DNA of 54,431 bases from Parasitella parasitica (GCA_025201805.1 MU619306.1:19460-73890); one strand, 5' to 3'; numbered from the stretch's first letter, positions 25,430 to 37,366 are shown. Made by a program: numbers and translations. The notes: generated by a model not told the origin, from the letters alone.

Positions 25430-25992
25430 TGTGCATACGCTTGATTGCTAGTATCAGTTTGGAACCACAAGTCTTTTCAAAAAAATTTGGGTCACCTTTT
25501 AAAAAGTGCCATGAATATTACATAATAATCCGGGGCTACCCCGGAGTCCGGTTACCGAGAGCTCTATACACTATATAATGAAACCACAATCAGAAAGACA
25601 CAACAGAGTAACTATATCTCAAAAAGACCAAAAAGAAAGAATTACAAGGTTATGTTGTAGGTTTCAAGGATAAAAATTTCAGACGCAATCATTTGATCAT
25701 TCTTATACAGTGCAACCTGTAAATTCTGCCCATTTTGAAAAAACAAATGGCGTTTATTGGAATGGTGTTTCCTCAAAATTAAATGTCATATTCAAAAGCA
25801 CATATTGTCGTTACTAGAACCTACAATGCATCCTCCATAAATAATTTTTGTCTTGTTTTTTTTTTCTACACATTTGTTTCTTTTTTAAACTAATATAAAA
25901 AAAAATGTTTTATAAAGCTCACTAGCTATTAACAATTGAGTAAATTCCTCGCTTCAGCTCCTTTGCTACTTGTATATAATGGGCAATCGATA
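25430..25992. other. Intergenic: Ras promoter and thioesterase 3' region
   Basis: A gap of 563 bp between the Ras start and the thioesterase stop. A GC-rich palindrome cluster (25529-25557) is set in AT-rich DNA about 100 bp upstream of the Ras ATG. The rest is AT-rich with no coding frame. Confidence 0.6.
25529..25557. promoter_or_regulatory. GC-rich palindromes upstream of ras
   Basis: TCCGGGG-CTA-CCCCGGA (25529-25545) is a perfect 7-bp-arm inverted repeat. It is followed by CGGT-T-ACCG (25549-25557). CCG/CGG dyads of this kind are typical targets of fungal Zn2Cys6 factors. The role is inferred from position, 100-128 bp upstream of the Ras start codon. Confidence 0.45.
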
Positions 25993-27438
25993 TTATAATC
26001 GGCTACCATCGCCATCAGAGGCTAATTGTTGCTGTGTTTCAGCTTGCTTCTTTTGTCTCTTCTGCTCAAGTTCAGACAAGCGTACAATACCTTCTTGGGC
26101 AGTTGTCGCAACCAAGACACCATCCTGGCTATAGATTCTACCAAATGCTACACCACGTCCATTATTAGTGCGAGGACTATGAATATCATATAAAAGCCAT
26201 TCATCAGCTCTTGCCTGAGCATGAAACCAAACAGAGTGATCCAAAGAAGTCATCATCCCAATACTTTCTGAATTGTAAGTAAATCCATTAGCTGTAGCTG
26301 CTGTGTTGATGAATCCACTGTCTGAAGCATAAGCAATGATACAAGCATGGAGTTTCATATCGTCATTCAGTGCTCCTCTTGTTTTAAACCATCTTTGCTA
26401 TAGCAAAAATATTTAAAAATGATGTTCCTTGACTTTTTCGGTTAATAATAATACACTTACACCGTATGGTGTGGGTTTGACGTTGCCTGTGATGATTTCC
26501 TCAGGTGAATATTGAATAACTGCACGATAATCAATTGGCTGATCCTGTATATTGTTTACATCTTATATTAGAAACTAGATGGGTACATGCCACGCCACAT
26601 ACGAAACCTTACATCTTCTAATCTCCTTTGTGCTCTTTGTCTAAATTTCTCTGGGAAATCGTTTTCAGTGTTGGCTAATGTATGCTGAAGTAATTCAATA
26701 TCACTGTAAAACATTTAGAATTTAGTCTTATAATAATGCAGTCTAGACTTACGAAGGTAAATTGTCAGCATCAATGACATCTGGCATATCAGTCTAGTTT
26801 GTTAAAATAACATAATCGGTTAAAAACATGTAGAAAAACATGTTCTTCCAAGCTTTATATACATACTTGATGATTTAATGATATTCCTTCCTCTGGCTTT
26901 GCAAAGCTACAACTGCACACAAAGATGGCTTTTCCTTTCTGTGTTGCTGTTACGATGCGGGTTGCAAATGATCTGCCATCTCGAATACGCTGTACGTTAT
27001 AAATGACAGGGATATCGACATTACATGCTAGGATAAAATATGAATGAAGGGACTATTGTGTATTTGAGCATACGGTATACACAGAATTTAATGAGCTATT
27101 TTTTTTTTCTTACATGAACAAAAAAGTCTTTTTGTAAAGTTTCCCAAGCAGATTTTAAAGCTTGAGCAACAATCTATTTTGTAATGTTTTTTATAAGTAC
27201 AGTACTAGTGATTTTAATGAGCTTTTGGTATTGTCTATACCTGTCCACCAAAAGCACCCCTTGAACCAAATGGCAACCATAGCTCTTTGCTCATGTATAA
27301 ATTTGTGTCAATCAATTGAACATCAATGGCGTCTTTCATCTTCAAAGCAAAATCGACATCCTCGTCTGTCTTTTCTTTGACACCTTCATCTTTATTATTT
27401 CTGAAGGTTATTTTATTAGGGTATGTAAAAATAGGCAT
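25993..27438 (-). CDS. Peroxisomal acyl-CoA thioesterase (TesB/ACOT8 type)
   Basis: Hydrolyses acyl-CoA to free acid and CoA, supporting peroxisomal beta-oxidation. Multi-exon minus-strand gene: 27438-27241, 27173-27114, then an exon from about 27052 and further exons down to 25993. Double-hotdog family marks are SRGAFGGQIVAQAL near the N-terminus, FFVHSLHSYFILACN and RIRDGRSFATR in the first hotdog, and SLDHSVWFHAQARADEWLLYD with GRGVAFGRIYSQDG in the second. The protein ends in Ser-Arg-Leu, a type 1 peroxisomal targeting signal. An extension rich in Gln and Lys precedes this tail. Internal exon borders beyond the second were read by frame only. Confidence 0.92.
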
Positions 27439-28512
27439 TTTTGATTGACAAAAAGATAATTTAGCTTCTTTTCATTATTACAACAAATTTATATTTTTTT
27501 AAAAAAAGTCTTAAAATTCCCAGGGAACAATTCCATTTGATAATTTTTTATCCAGGATGGCTATAAGCTTATATGCTGATCAAGGTACCATATCAAGGAA
27601 ATATGAGACGCTTTAGAAATCCATGAAAAGTCAACCACATCAAAATTAAGGGGCAATTTACTGTCAAGTTAATAGTTGGAAATCCCAGATACATATCTCC
27701 ATGGCAACGAAAATGTTTGCTTTTACCATAGCAACTTGATGTTCAAGTTTATGTACCCACATCAAATTTTCATAAAAGGCTATATATTTTTCCAAAAGAA
27801 GAGTATTTTAAATCTGTTTGATGTTTATTGATCAGTATTTCCAAAAAATGCCAATGCAACATTGATTATAAATGATTGTGGGGGGGATTTTTTAAACCAA
27901 AACAGTATCGTCTCGCATAATTATTACTTAAAATGGCATATATATGTCAAAATTAGAGCAATTCAATTGTGAGGCCAAATTCGAAAGAAGCAAATTCTAT
28001 CAAATTTGCAAAAAGCAAGTCCATTGGTAAATATAGAGTGTGATATTGCATCATTACTGCATACTTGAATGCCTCTATAAATGGGGCGCACAAAATTTAT
28101 TTTACCATGCATTCAGTTAATCTATTTTCGAGCAGAGCAATCTGAGAGGTATCTGACACGTAATTTACAATTGTACAATTGATAAATAGCATTTATATTC
28201 TTTGATATCCAGTATAAGGATATTATTGGAAATAGTGCTTTATAAAAGCTACGAAATGTTTTTGCTCTCAAGAAATGAAGTCTCATTGGAAATTAGTAAT
28301 GATATTTTCATTGAATTTTATTCGGCACAACTGTTCTGTATTGTCTCCCCAAAAAGTCCTTTCCGACTGTCGTCATCGGATTCATATAATCTACTAACCC
28401 ATTATTAATAGGGCGGGACAAAACCTTATATAAAAAGCATTAGACTTTATCCTAATAACTTGCTTTCTTCTTCTTTTCAAAACCTTTAAACTAAAGCTTT
28501 TTTATATTTAAA
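27439..28512. other. Intergenic, upstream of transaldolase
   Basis: Contains two X-box-like sites (CCATGGCAAC at 27699-27708 and CCATAGCAAC at 27726-27735), AT-rich DNA with no supported coding frame, and the transaldolase promoter. Confidence 0.5.
28427..28434 (+). promoter_or_regulatory. TATA box of transaldolase gene
   Basis: TATATAAA lies 79-86 bp upstream of the start codon and is followed by a CT-rich leader (about 28459-28482). Both fit a highly expressed fungal metabolic gene. Confidence 0.6.
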
Positions 28513-29620
28513 ATGTCTGTTCTCGAACAACTCAAGAATTTCACCACCATTGTTGCTGATTCCGGTGATTTCGAATGTAAGTACCTGCAAATGTTGTCGA
28601 ATCCTTATGCAAATGGTTGAACGCGTTTCAATGTTATAGCCATCGCTCAATACAAGCCCCAAGATGCTACTACCAACCCCTCTTTGATCTTGGCTGCTGC
28701 TCAAAAGCCTCAATATGCTCATCTCATTGATGATGCTATCAAGTACGCTAAATCCAAGAATCTGTAAGTAATGAAATGAATCAATTGAGAAAGTAAAAGG
28801 GGACAGCCATAAGCTAATACGGCAGCACGGTTTATTTAGTTCGGCTGAAGAAACCCTTGACTTGGCTACTGATAAGCTTTTGGTAAATTTTGGCTCCGAG
28901 ATATTAAAGATTGTTCCCGGTCGTGTCTCTACTGAAGTTGATGCTCGTCTCTCCTTCAACACTGAGGCTACAATTGCCAAGGCCCTTGCCCTTATCAAGT
29001 TGTATAAAGAGAATGGTATTGATAAGGACCGTGTTTTGATCAAAATTGCTTCCACTTACGAGGGAATCCAAGCTGCTCATGTTCTTGAAACAAAGCACAA
29101 TATTCACTGTAACTTGACATTGTTGTTTGGCTTTGCTCAAGCTGTTGCTTGTGCCGAGGCTGGCGTCACTCTTATTTCTCCCTTCGTCGGTCGTATTCTT
29201 GATTGGTACAAGAAGAGCACTGGCGAGGAATACACTGCTACTACTGATCCTGGTGTCAAATCCGTCAGCAAGATCTACAATTACTACAAGAAGCACGGTT
29301 ACAATACTATTGTTATGGGTGCTTCTTTCCGTAACACAGGTGAGATCGAGGAGCTGGCTGGTTGTGATTTCTTGACCATCTCTCCTGCTCTTTTGGGCGA
29401 ATTGCAAAAAGACAATAAGGCTCTGGAGCGCAAATTGAGTCCCGAGTCTGCCGAACTTCAAAATTTGGAGAAGGTAGCCTACTTTAAGGATGAGAGTGCT
29501 TTCCGTTGGGAGATGAACCAAGATGCCATGGCTACTGAAAAGTTGTCTGAGGGTATCCGTAACTTCGCCAAGGATGGCGTCAAGCTCGAAAACATGTTGA
29601 AGGAGAAGCTTGCTTTGTAG
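28513..29620 (+). CDS. TAL1: Transaldolase (three exons)
   Basis: Cytosolic enzyme of the non-oxidative pentose phosphate pathway, moving a dihydroxyacetone unit between sugar phosphates. Exons 28513-28576, 28640-28763 and 28840-29620 join in phase to 322 residues, the family length. Marks: [30 protein letters not shown], the Schiff-base Lys in [30 protein letters not shown] and FVGRILDWY. Codon use is strongly biased towards C-ending codons, as in abundant proteins, and this is why the antisense strand also shows a long open frame. Confidence 0.97.
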
Positions 29621-30756
29621 ATTATATCCCCTTTTTTCAGACAGAACATAATAAAACATTTCTTTTTGTTTCAATATCTGATGCTACACTAGATGTGGAC
29701 ATTTATACCACATCTCTTTTTTCCACCTGTGATATTATTACACAATTGAATTTTCTTTTTATATTTCCCGATAGGTTTCGTATCAAAGGACTGTTTGTAT
29801 AATGAAATCTGTTGCTAATCAGGAATACTATAAACATTCAACACCTTTAAGTTAATCGTCTTAAAAAATGGTGTTCATTTGAGCAAATAAACCATATAAA
29901 AAGTTTTCATAATGGTGTATAAAATCACTTCACTCGGGATTTGGGTAAGATTATGTAAACATTTTGTAAGACGTGAGGTTGAACTGTTTTTTGTCAACGC
30001 CTCATCTATTGAATCCGGTTTTCCCACATTTTTCTATATGTCATTGCTGACAATTTGCCATATATTTTCAAAACCTGTAATTCGTGTGCCTGTGAATAAT
30101 ACGGCAATATTATTACTTCTTCAAGAATAAATAACTAAATTTAGCATTTGAAAAAGCCTATAATCAATCGTCGAAAACATATATTACATGTCACTCAAAT
30201 CTTTATTATTATCTAAAATGATCTATGGTTATACAACACGCATAAATTTATCCAACTACAATTCTAAGCACAACTGCACGGAAAAACACTGTACAATACC
30301 GCTTCGTGGTTTCCAGCAAGCACTGTTACAGACTTGCTTTATCTTCTAAGTGTTTCTTTTCACAAGAAATAAATAATTTATTTCCTTCAATTGAAAACCT
30401 TCCAAATTCAGAAGGTAATAACTGAATATTTCCCTGCATTTGAGACAGTAAAATTAAATCCTGACTTGCCACGAAATCTCGTTATTGTTAGAGCCCTGAA
30501 GTTAGAAATCATGTATAAACCTTCACATTTTCGATTTATTCTATTAAAAAACAACACATATCAACCACTATTTTGCTTGTTAATAATGTATCATCTATGT
30601 CATTCGCTTTTAATGGTCGCAAAAGACGCCTTATTGCTATTAATGATGAAATAGAACAAATGTCAGATCAGTCGTGAGTGTTGCGGACAAATCAGCACTT
30701 GAACAGTCAATTTACTTTCATGATGCATGCACTCAACAACAATCATAACCAAGAAG

Positions 30757-30960
30757 TTATGTATAACTCTCACCACAGTTCCCTGTTAAATGCAATGTCT
30801 TTTTAGATACATCAGCAAAATCGACGACTAAAGACAAGACAGCAACGAGACATAATCCAAACATTGAAAACAAGCCAGCGATTCCTGAAATCGCAGCTAC
30901 AGCTTGCTTTGGCAGGCTAGGGATACGGTAGATTAATAAATTGAGAATTTGGACCAACAA
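30757..30960 (-). CDS. Orphan hydrophobic ORF, possible exon of a membrane protein
   Basis: Not recognised. About 67 codons contain two hydrophobic segments (about ISGIAGLFSMFGLCLVAVLSLVV) after a KQAV turn. A GTGAG donor overlaps its 3' end, so it may be an internal exon, but no convincing partner exon was found. It may be chance. Confidence 0.2.
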   Translation of the reverse strand: MLVQILNLLIYRIPSLPKQAVAAISGIAGLFSMFGLCLVAVLSLVVDFADVSKKTLHLTGNCGESYT

Positions 30961-31044
30961 AGATAAAAGCTGGTTGCAAATACGACATCACATCCAAAAC
31001 TAGCGTCTTCTTTTCTTAGCTTTATTGTATGCCTGCCGCCAAAC

Positions 31045-31365
31045 ATGAAGTTCAAAAAAAGACAGTTAGAATGTTATGTTGCAGGCTCAATTATCATCAA
31101 TCCTCCAGCTTCTTTTCTAAAGACATCCAAAGAGAAAGCAGATTACTGGAGTGCCAATGATTTCAAGACAATGAGCCGCGATCAAGTCTCAGCATTTGCA
31201 ATTAGGCTTGCTGGCCTTGGTTGCCTTTTGTTTGGAGTAACTTTCCCCTGCTTCGCCCCAAACCCCACCACTGCCAAGCGCACACAATTCAACAATTTAG
31301 CCCTATCTTTTTTGTACAAAAAACAGATCCTGGGCTCGCCTTTCTATGGAGGCAATACTCTTTGA
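31045..31365 (+). CDS. Orphan 106-codon ORF
   Basis: Not recognised. A basic N-terminus is followed by one hydrophobic stretch (AIRLAGLGCLLFGVTF) and a Pro/Thr region. There is no clear promoter or splice site. Kept only as a possible lineage-specific gene. Confidence 0.25.
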   Translation: MKFKKRQLECYVAGSIIINPPASFLKTSKEKADYWSANDFKTMSRDQVSAFAIRLAGLGCLLFGVTFPCFAPNPTTAKRTQFNNLALSFLYKKQILGSPFYGGNTL

Positions 31366-31588
31366 AGATAAGTAAACAAATATAAAAAGTGCGCTGCATC
31401 TTTGACTTTGACCTTTTAATACTATTGGGTAAATGACATTACGATTTATAAGTTGTTTATAAAAAGTAACCAAAATCATCTGAATTTAGCTTGCTATTCC
31501 GTTACAGTATGCATATTCATTTATGACTTTAGTGAATACCGTACATACAAGTTATTGCGTTATTGACGTCAACTATATACCGGTATCA

Positions 31589-31703
31589 ACCGACCAATCA
31601 AATAAAAAAGCATTTGTAAGCTGACTAATCAGATCTAAGCCGACCAATCATGAAGCATTTTAAAACGACCAATCAAAAGACTCTTTAAAACTGTCCAATC
31701 ATA
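31589..31703 (+). promoter_or_regulatory. Array of CCAAT boxes
   Basis: Five copies of a GACCAATCA-like motif are spaced about 20-35 bp apart, same strand. Four keep CCAATCA and one reads CTAATCA. CCAAT boxes bind the HAP/CBF complex in fungi. The nearest plausible downstream genes are orphan frames, so the target is unknown. Confidence 0.45.
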
Positions 31704-32297
31704 TTGCCCTAAATGATTTCAGTTTAGAATTTACTTCAAAAAGACGCATTGGATTTTGCAAAAGTATTATTCATCAGCCAAATAAAATTTGAAAGATCAG
31801 TTAATAAATATTATATAAGAAACATCGCTTGAACTTTTTTTTTTGAAGAGAAAATGGGCATAGAAACAAAACGATCCTTTGATCCAATAATGAATTGCTG
31901 CAACCCTAAGCCGTAAATTTCTTTTTGAAACACCAGTAGTCACGAAATAATGAAAAGGTATAAATACATGGTACAAAACGCTGAAAGAATTTTTTTCTTT
32001 AACAACGCAAAAATTAACAATTGTAATAAAAAGCATTCGTGTGAGATGGTTACCTCGGTAATTATCTATGAAGCATCGAAATCGTCAAGCAATTGAATAT
32101 TACCTATAACACACGAGATGGGTGCACAGAATGGTTAGGATTGATCTTCGTATTAACCCATGGTATTATGTGCAATTTTGTGGGTTTCATTTATAATTGA
32201 ATACCTTATTCAACAATTTAACAAAGTAAAAGAAAAAATCTTGTCCTTAAGCTTTAATGTTTCTTAATTTTGCAGAGCATATTCGTTTTAGTTTTAT

Positions 32298-32826
32298 TCA
32301 CTTTAATAAAAAATTAGCCTCTTCATCTTCCATGACATTTGTTTCTTTGGCCACTTTCGGCTTTATTGACACTGTGTCCATTTTAATAATGTTTTCTGTT
32401 GAGCATACATAATTTAGAGAGAATTTTTGTTGTTTGGGGGCATCATCTTCAGTTCGCATTGATGTCAGCAATGGTAATAAACCTTTTGTATCATGCACTT
32501 TTTCTTTGATTTCAAACAATAGATGTGTACCAATGGTTTCATCCACCTTTCCTTCAAATGTCAACCCACCAAGTTGTAATAGAGGCGTGCCTTCCTCTAA
32601 ACCCTGTATTTTGATAAAATTAGTGATCATGCAATGTAGTTGAAGCTGCGTAACGTACAATAATGCGACATCCATTCGCTTTTTGTTCAACAAAAGCACT
32701 TGATATGTTTGTACCCATATCAAATGTGACATAGCTTGTCTAGATTTCATGCTAAGAATACGATAGAAAAAAAGGGAGATATAGTGTCAATACCTCTTCT
32801 TCATATTCATATTCGGTGTCGCTCAT
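32298..32826 (-). CDS. TFIIIC subunit 6-like protein (GTF3C6/Tfc7 N-terminal type)
   Basis: Probable subunit of the RNA polymerase III factor TFIIIC. Exons on the minus strand are 32826-32794, 32739-32659 and 32603-32298, in phase, giving 139 residues. The first exon encodes MSDTEYEYEEE. The conserved triple-barrel core reads YVTFDMG, then EGTPLLQLGGLTFEGKVDE and IGTHLLFE, which fits the TFIIIC sub6 family. A 150-codon uninterrupted frame through the same locus reads across both introns in a different phase and lacks the conserved N-terminus, so the spliced form is preferred. The C-terminus is charged and less conserved. Confidence 0.8.
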
Positions 32827-33262
32827 TTTGTGTATCAAAAACCCAATGTTAGAAATGGTTTGAATAAAAAATTACTTGAGAGATGAAAAAATTTAACGTT
32901 CTGGCAATCATCGGACCCAGTCACTGGAACTGCTGCCCCTTAAACTGAGGAAACGTTGTAATGATGCTGTGAGGTAATGAATCAAAGAAAGGATGCGGTA
33001 TAATCGACCTTGATTAATATAGTTGCGTGCCAAAGAACTAACTTTCCATATACATACGACTCTTTTTTAATGCCAATATCGATCCTAGCAAGCATTTACA
33101 TATTCAATCAATTTGCTTTCCGCATGATAAATGAAATGGATATAAAAAACATGTCCAGCTCACACGCTTTATCTTGATCATTTCTTTTTTTCCCCTTAAT
33201 TTTTTTATTTTTTTGATTCCACAATTAGACAAGCAAGCAGCTTCAAGTCTATTTAAATCCAT
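32827..33262. other. Divergent intergenic region, TFIIIC subunit and lipase
   Basis: This gap (436 bp) must hold both promoters. A T-rich tract (about 33180-33215) precedes the lipase start. No coding frame seen. Confidence 0.5.
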
Positions 33263-35418
33263 ATGGCTAAAGGCAGAAACCGTATTTACTTTGCTATAGC
33301 TTCCCTCATTTCATCTATTCCCGCAATCGTTGCGATATATGCTCTCAAAGAAAATCTAATAATCGTTAGTTCGTTACTTTTTGCTCTCTCCATCATCAGT
33401 TTAAGTTGTTCAACATTTTTATTTCTCGGCTACAAAACAGTAAAACACGGAACACCAATGCTACTTAACATTTTAGCAAGCATTAGCAAATCCTTGGCCC
33501 CATTTGCTCGATACCTGGCCAAAACAGCCATTATTGGACCATTATTTGCTTTTGTAATACGATGCTTTTTTTTCCTGGGCTTCATTGTGTTGTTGATGGG
33601 CGATCAACTCATACGAGCAGTATTTAGATTGTTTATTGGCAGACATCCCTCCAAGAGGAATTACTGTAGGTACCCTTCCTTTAGATCAATTATATCCATT
33701 CGAAAACAAAACTAAGTCTTTATACAAAGCTATCACAAGTGCCATGGATCCTCGAATAGAAATGTTTGATGATACAATCCCGAGAACGAAGCATTTGGAA
33801 AATAGTGAGCTTTTTAAGCAGAGAAAGCAACTGCGCATGACAGAGGCCACTGGCCCTGAATCACGTGAGCTCACCACACTTTTGAAAAGACCTAAGTACT
33901 CTGTGCCTCTCGCTTATACACTCTCGGTGGCAAGTAAATTAGTCTACGAAGATGTCGATATAATCAAGTATGAACTGAAAAAGGCAGGATTCGATGTTGA
34001 GCATACATTCAAACCCATTGCTTATAAGGTTTGTTAATTGCGTTACACTGATCGATTAATTAGACATTTAATGTGTTTATGTAGAACATTTGTGCTTTCA
34101 TAGCTGAAAAAGACAATGACGTTCTATTGGTATTTAGAGGGTAAATATAACGTCCATACATATAAATATATGTCAATACTATAATAGATATTCGCTAATG
34201 TACTATGCATGTAGAACCAATCCATTAAACATTCAAAATTACCTTACCAACATTTCGGTTACCATGACAGAGGTAAAATCGCCGTGGGGCCCTATGGGAA
34301 AAGTGCATAAAGGGTACTGGAAAGCAATGGGTGAGCCTTTAAAGCGAAAGGAAGATCATGAGACTGCAAAACCATCTAAAACACCGGACAGCCCAGTTTT
34401 GCACATTGAACTTACAAATACATCTGTTTACCGAACGATTGTTTCGGCAATTCAGGGCACAGCTAAAATCATCAAATTTTTGACTACCAACCTATTCCGC
34501 CATGTAAAAGAGCCCATTGACAATAGCTGGGTCGGCCCTGATATCGACATTCGTACAAACAGCATGTATACTCTGGCTGAAAAACACATTTTGGAATTGA
34601 TTCAGCAACATTTGCAAGTTGATAAGCAACCTAGAAGACGATCCGATATACCACATGGGGGTACAAGCACAACAAAAAAGCGTAAAAGATTATTTATAAC
34701 AGGGCACTCGCTCGGAGGAGCCATGGGAACCAGTAAGTGTGCTGATGTATACGGCTCATTTGGTTTGCTAAGAGTATCGCTTTTAGTCTTTTTAGCAAAG
34801 ATGTTACAATCAAAGAGTCCATTACTTGATCATTTTGCAGGTTTATACACTTACGGACAACCCAAAATTAGTGATGCCGAGTTTTCCAAAGTCTTTAGTC
34901 CACGCATGACAAGTATGATCTTCCATCATGTTTATAATAACGATATTGTACCTCGCTCACCTAGTTTTTGGCATTACGAGTAAATATATACCTCAAGTTC
35001 GATACATCCCGGAGTCTAATCTGTTTTTTATACATATCTGTACAGTACTCCACCAGGTTCATTGGTTTATATTGATTCTGCATTTAAAATCACCATTTAT
35101 CCACCAAATCCTTATACAAATGAGCCAGTGCCTGTACGTCCAATCTCATTTTTACACTTGTCTGGTCTGCTGAATCGATATGTAATTCGACGCTTATCCA
35201 GTGAAAACCAAATCCGAATTTTGTTTCGAATTTTGTTTCCCTTCTTTATGAACGACCATTTCATTAATGATTATTGTCAAAGTCTAAAACAAGGCACTGT
35301 GCGATGGGTTATTATGGGTGCGGGAGGATTGGAAGGTGGTGATGAAGAACAACACAAGACTTTGCATAAACAAGGCAGCTTCCAGCGAAGACTCAGTATT
35401 GTAGACGTTCATGATTGA
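33263..35418 (+). CDS. Membrane-anchored class 3 lipase (six exons)
   Basis: Probable intracellular lipid hydrolase. Exons 33263-33553, 33621-34028, 34085-34140, 34215-34732, 34796-34979 and 35046-35418 are in phase and give 609 residues. Two transmembrane helices lie at the N-terminus (about residues 8-30 and 32-56). The alpha/beta hydrolase domain shows FRGT (oxyanion region, about residue 251), the nucleophile elbow GHSLGGA (about residue 416), Asp in NNDIVPR, and His in NDHFINDY as the likely third member of the triad. A large basic insert (KEDHETAKPSKTPD, KQPRRRSD) interrupts the domain. The first intron is the least certain: without it a third hydrophobic segment would be translated, but the frame would then close. 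Confidence 0.85.
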
Positions 35419-35557
35419 TCGAAATAGACCCTTTATATACTATATAAAAATCAAATACCCCCACACATGTCATCCATAAAGTGCCAGTATATACATATAT
35501 ATCTATCTTTTATTACTATTTGCCGTCTATGTTGAATGGTCATATGCATGTATTAAT

Positions 35558-36692
35558 TTAGAAGTATCTACTCAGGATATATTTTGCGATGTTGAAGCCA
35601 AATAGGGACGCCACAAATAATGCGATCCACAAAGCAATAGGATACAAGAATATCTCGGTGTGAACCAAGAAGGGTAACACTATTATGGGCACGTTTAGAC
35701 AATACTGTTTTCTAACTCTACAAATCTCTTACCATTAAATCCTAAAAAGACACCCACCATATACCAAATTAATGCGACGCAGTACATGAAATTTCCAATG
35801 AACATCGAAATCCAATTATCCTTCAATACAAGTGGTAAAAAGAACAATTGAACAACATATAGAATGACATAGAGTGGAATAAACGCATTGCTGTGAACAT
35901 CAAATGCATAAGCCCACTCAACTTTCTGCGCAACAGCGTACGTATTGATATTTTGAAGTAAAAACTTGTTGGTAATGTACCTGATTCATGACTAATATGA
36001 GTACTGATACAGATAACGAAATCCACTCTCTTTCTCTTTTTTTTTTACCATGTAAGTGTTGATATAATCGCACCAAAGAGTAAAAAGTCAATAAATACCA
36101 TCAAAAAGATGATTCTAATAACACCGTATATGTCAAGATGATATGCCAATCCCCAAACAATAGCTGATACTAGATGAATTTTAAGTAGGTTAGGGGCAAA
36201 TACGTATGCATAACGATCTAGAACTCGTCATTACAGCTTAAAAATGTCGTTAAAAGCACTATAAATGCAGGATCATCTCTTGACCATCGATTTTTAGTTT
36301 CTATTTGGGAGAGAATTCATTAATTCTTTAAAACAACAAAACTGAATGATTCAAAGCTGCATTACGTTTATGGTAATATATATTTCGATAGCTATAAAGA
36401 AAGACGTTAGATCCATGAAGTACCCCAAATAAATAAAATATTACACTCTTCTTGGGGCAATTAACAGATAACACATTTGCCACAAGGCAAACTTGATTGA
36501 TAAAGCATTAGAATAATGCCTGTTGATACACGCTTTCAAACTTACTTGAAAGTCCATTTGTGGAAAATGGAACAGTCGACGCAGAAGAGTGGGCGAACTC
36601 TTTCTTCGTCTACTGCTCTGACTAGTATAAAATGGTGATGATGACGATGTTGAGCCGAAGCTGTCATTTGTAGTTGGTAATATAGAACTCAT
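35558..36692 (-). CDS. UNC-50/GMH1 family Golgi membrane protein
   Basis: Multi-pass Golgi protein; relatives act in trafficking with Arf GEFs. Minus-strand gene of about seven exons from ATG 36692 to TAA at 35558. The Ser-rich N-terminus leads to RRLFHFPQMDFQ, then FALWQMCYLLIAPRRVYRNIYYHKQTKNRWSRDDPAF assembled over three exons; these are hallmark UNC-50 segments. Later exons encode SAIVWGLAYHL, VEWAYAFDVHSNAF and the final helix ending SRYF. Five hydrophobic helices are visible. An exon border inside the FAxWQM/PRRVYR region uses GT..AG with correct phase. Confidence 0.9.
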
Positions 36693-36829
36693 ACTTTAAT
36701 TGTAAAACGGCCAACAAAAAAACTGCCAAAATCACATCAAAAGCAACAGGATACAACCAGACTGCTTTTCGGCTTTGAATCAGACTGGTGCCTTGGTCTT
36801 TGCATGCATAGCAATGCCTCACAATGTAT

Positions 36830-37366
36830 TTATTTATAATTAACACCATCATTAACAGGGTTAAAAGAATAGGCTTTGACAATTTGCTGCTGTCTGTGAT
36901 ATTCTAATTGATGCATACATGCTTCAATACCGAATTGAACATGATGAAAGTAGTATGGTATGATCGGCATTACTGAAGGAGCAGCAGCATTAGCACTAGT
37001 TTCATGCTTAACGATGGCAAGAGTATCATAAGCTTTGAACGTTGGACCAGGAATAGCATATTGAACAAGAGGCTCAATAGATTGGTAAAAGGGATCGAAC
37101 CTATTAGCAACAATACTGGGTTTGTACAATAGCAAGCTGGAAATAGGAGGAAGACACTGATCATTGCTTAATACCAATGAAGATGAGGTTTCTGAATTGA
37201 TTGTAGAAAATACAGATACATCAGAGGGTATCTCGACATTCAATTCTTCTTTTACAGAGACTCTAGGCTTCTTGACCTTCTTTTTGGTAGTAATATTAGC
37301 ATCAGACGCACTGCTCTTGAAGCTGCTGCTCTTTCTCTTCTTACTATTAGTAGGATGATTGATCAT
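36830..37366 (-). CDS. Hypothetical basic protein with NLS-like clusters
   Basis: Not recognised. One open exon of 178 codons. The N-terminal third is Ser/Lys-rich with KKRKSSS and KKKVKKPR clusters that resemble nuclear localisation signals. The middle is Ser/Leu/Pro-rich. The C-terminus (HHVQFGIEACMHQLEYHRQQQ) looks like an amphipathic helix. A pyrimidine-rich leader lies just upstream. A 82-codon frame at 37363-37611 on the same strand is more likely leader sequence than coding. Confidence 0.55.
   Translation of the reverse strand: MINHPTNSKKRKSSSFKSSASDANITTKKKVKKPRVSVKEELNVEIPSDVSVFSTINSETSSSLVLSNDQCLPPISSLLLYKPSIVANRFDPFYQSIEPLVQYAIPGPTFKAYDTLAIVKHETSANAAAPSVMPIIPYYFHHVQFGIEACMHQLEYHRQQQIVKAYSFNPVNDGVNYK

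Larger units (their letters stand above)
29621..32297. other. Gene-poor region with orphan ORFs and CCAAT array
   Basis: About 2.7 kb without a recognised gene. Open frames at 30391-30654 (+), 30757-30960 (-) and 31045-31365 (+) are short and match no family I know. A cluster of CCAAT boxes lies at 31589-31703. Low G+C throughout. Confidence 0.5.

Noticed and set aside
28904-29674. 256-codon open frame antisense to transaldolase
   Set aside because: Shadow of a strongly codon-biased gene; the plus strand has full transaldolase motifs and valid introns.
32298-32750. 150-codon unspliced frame at the TFIIIC subunit gene
   Set aside because: Reads through two introns out of phase at its N-terminus; the spliced version restores the conserved core.
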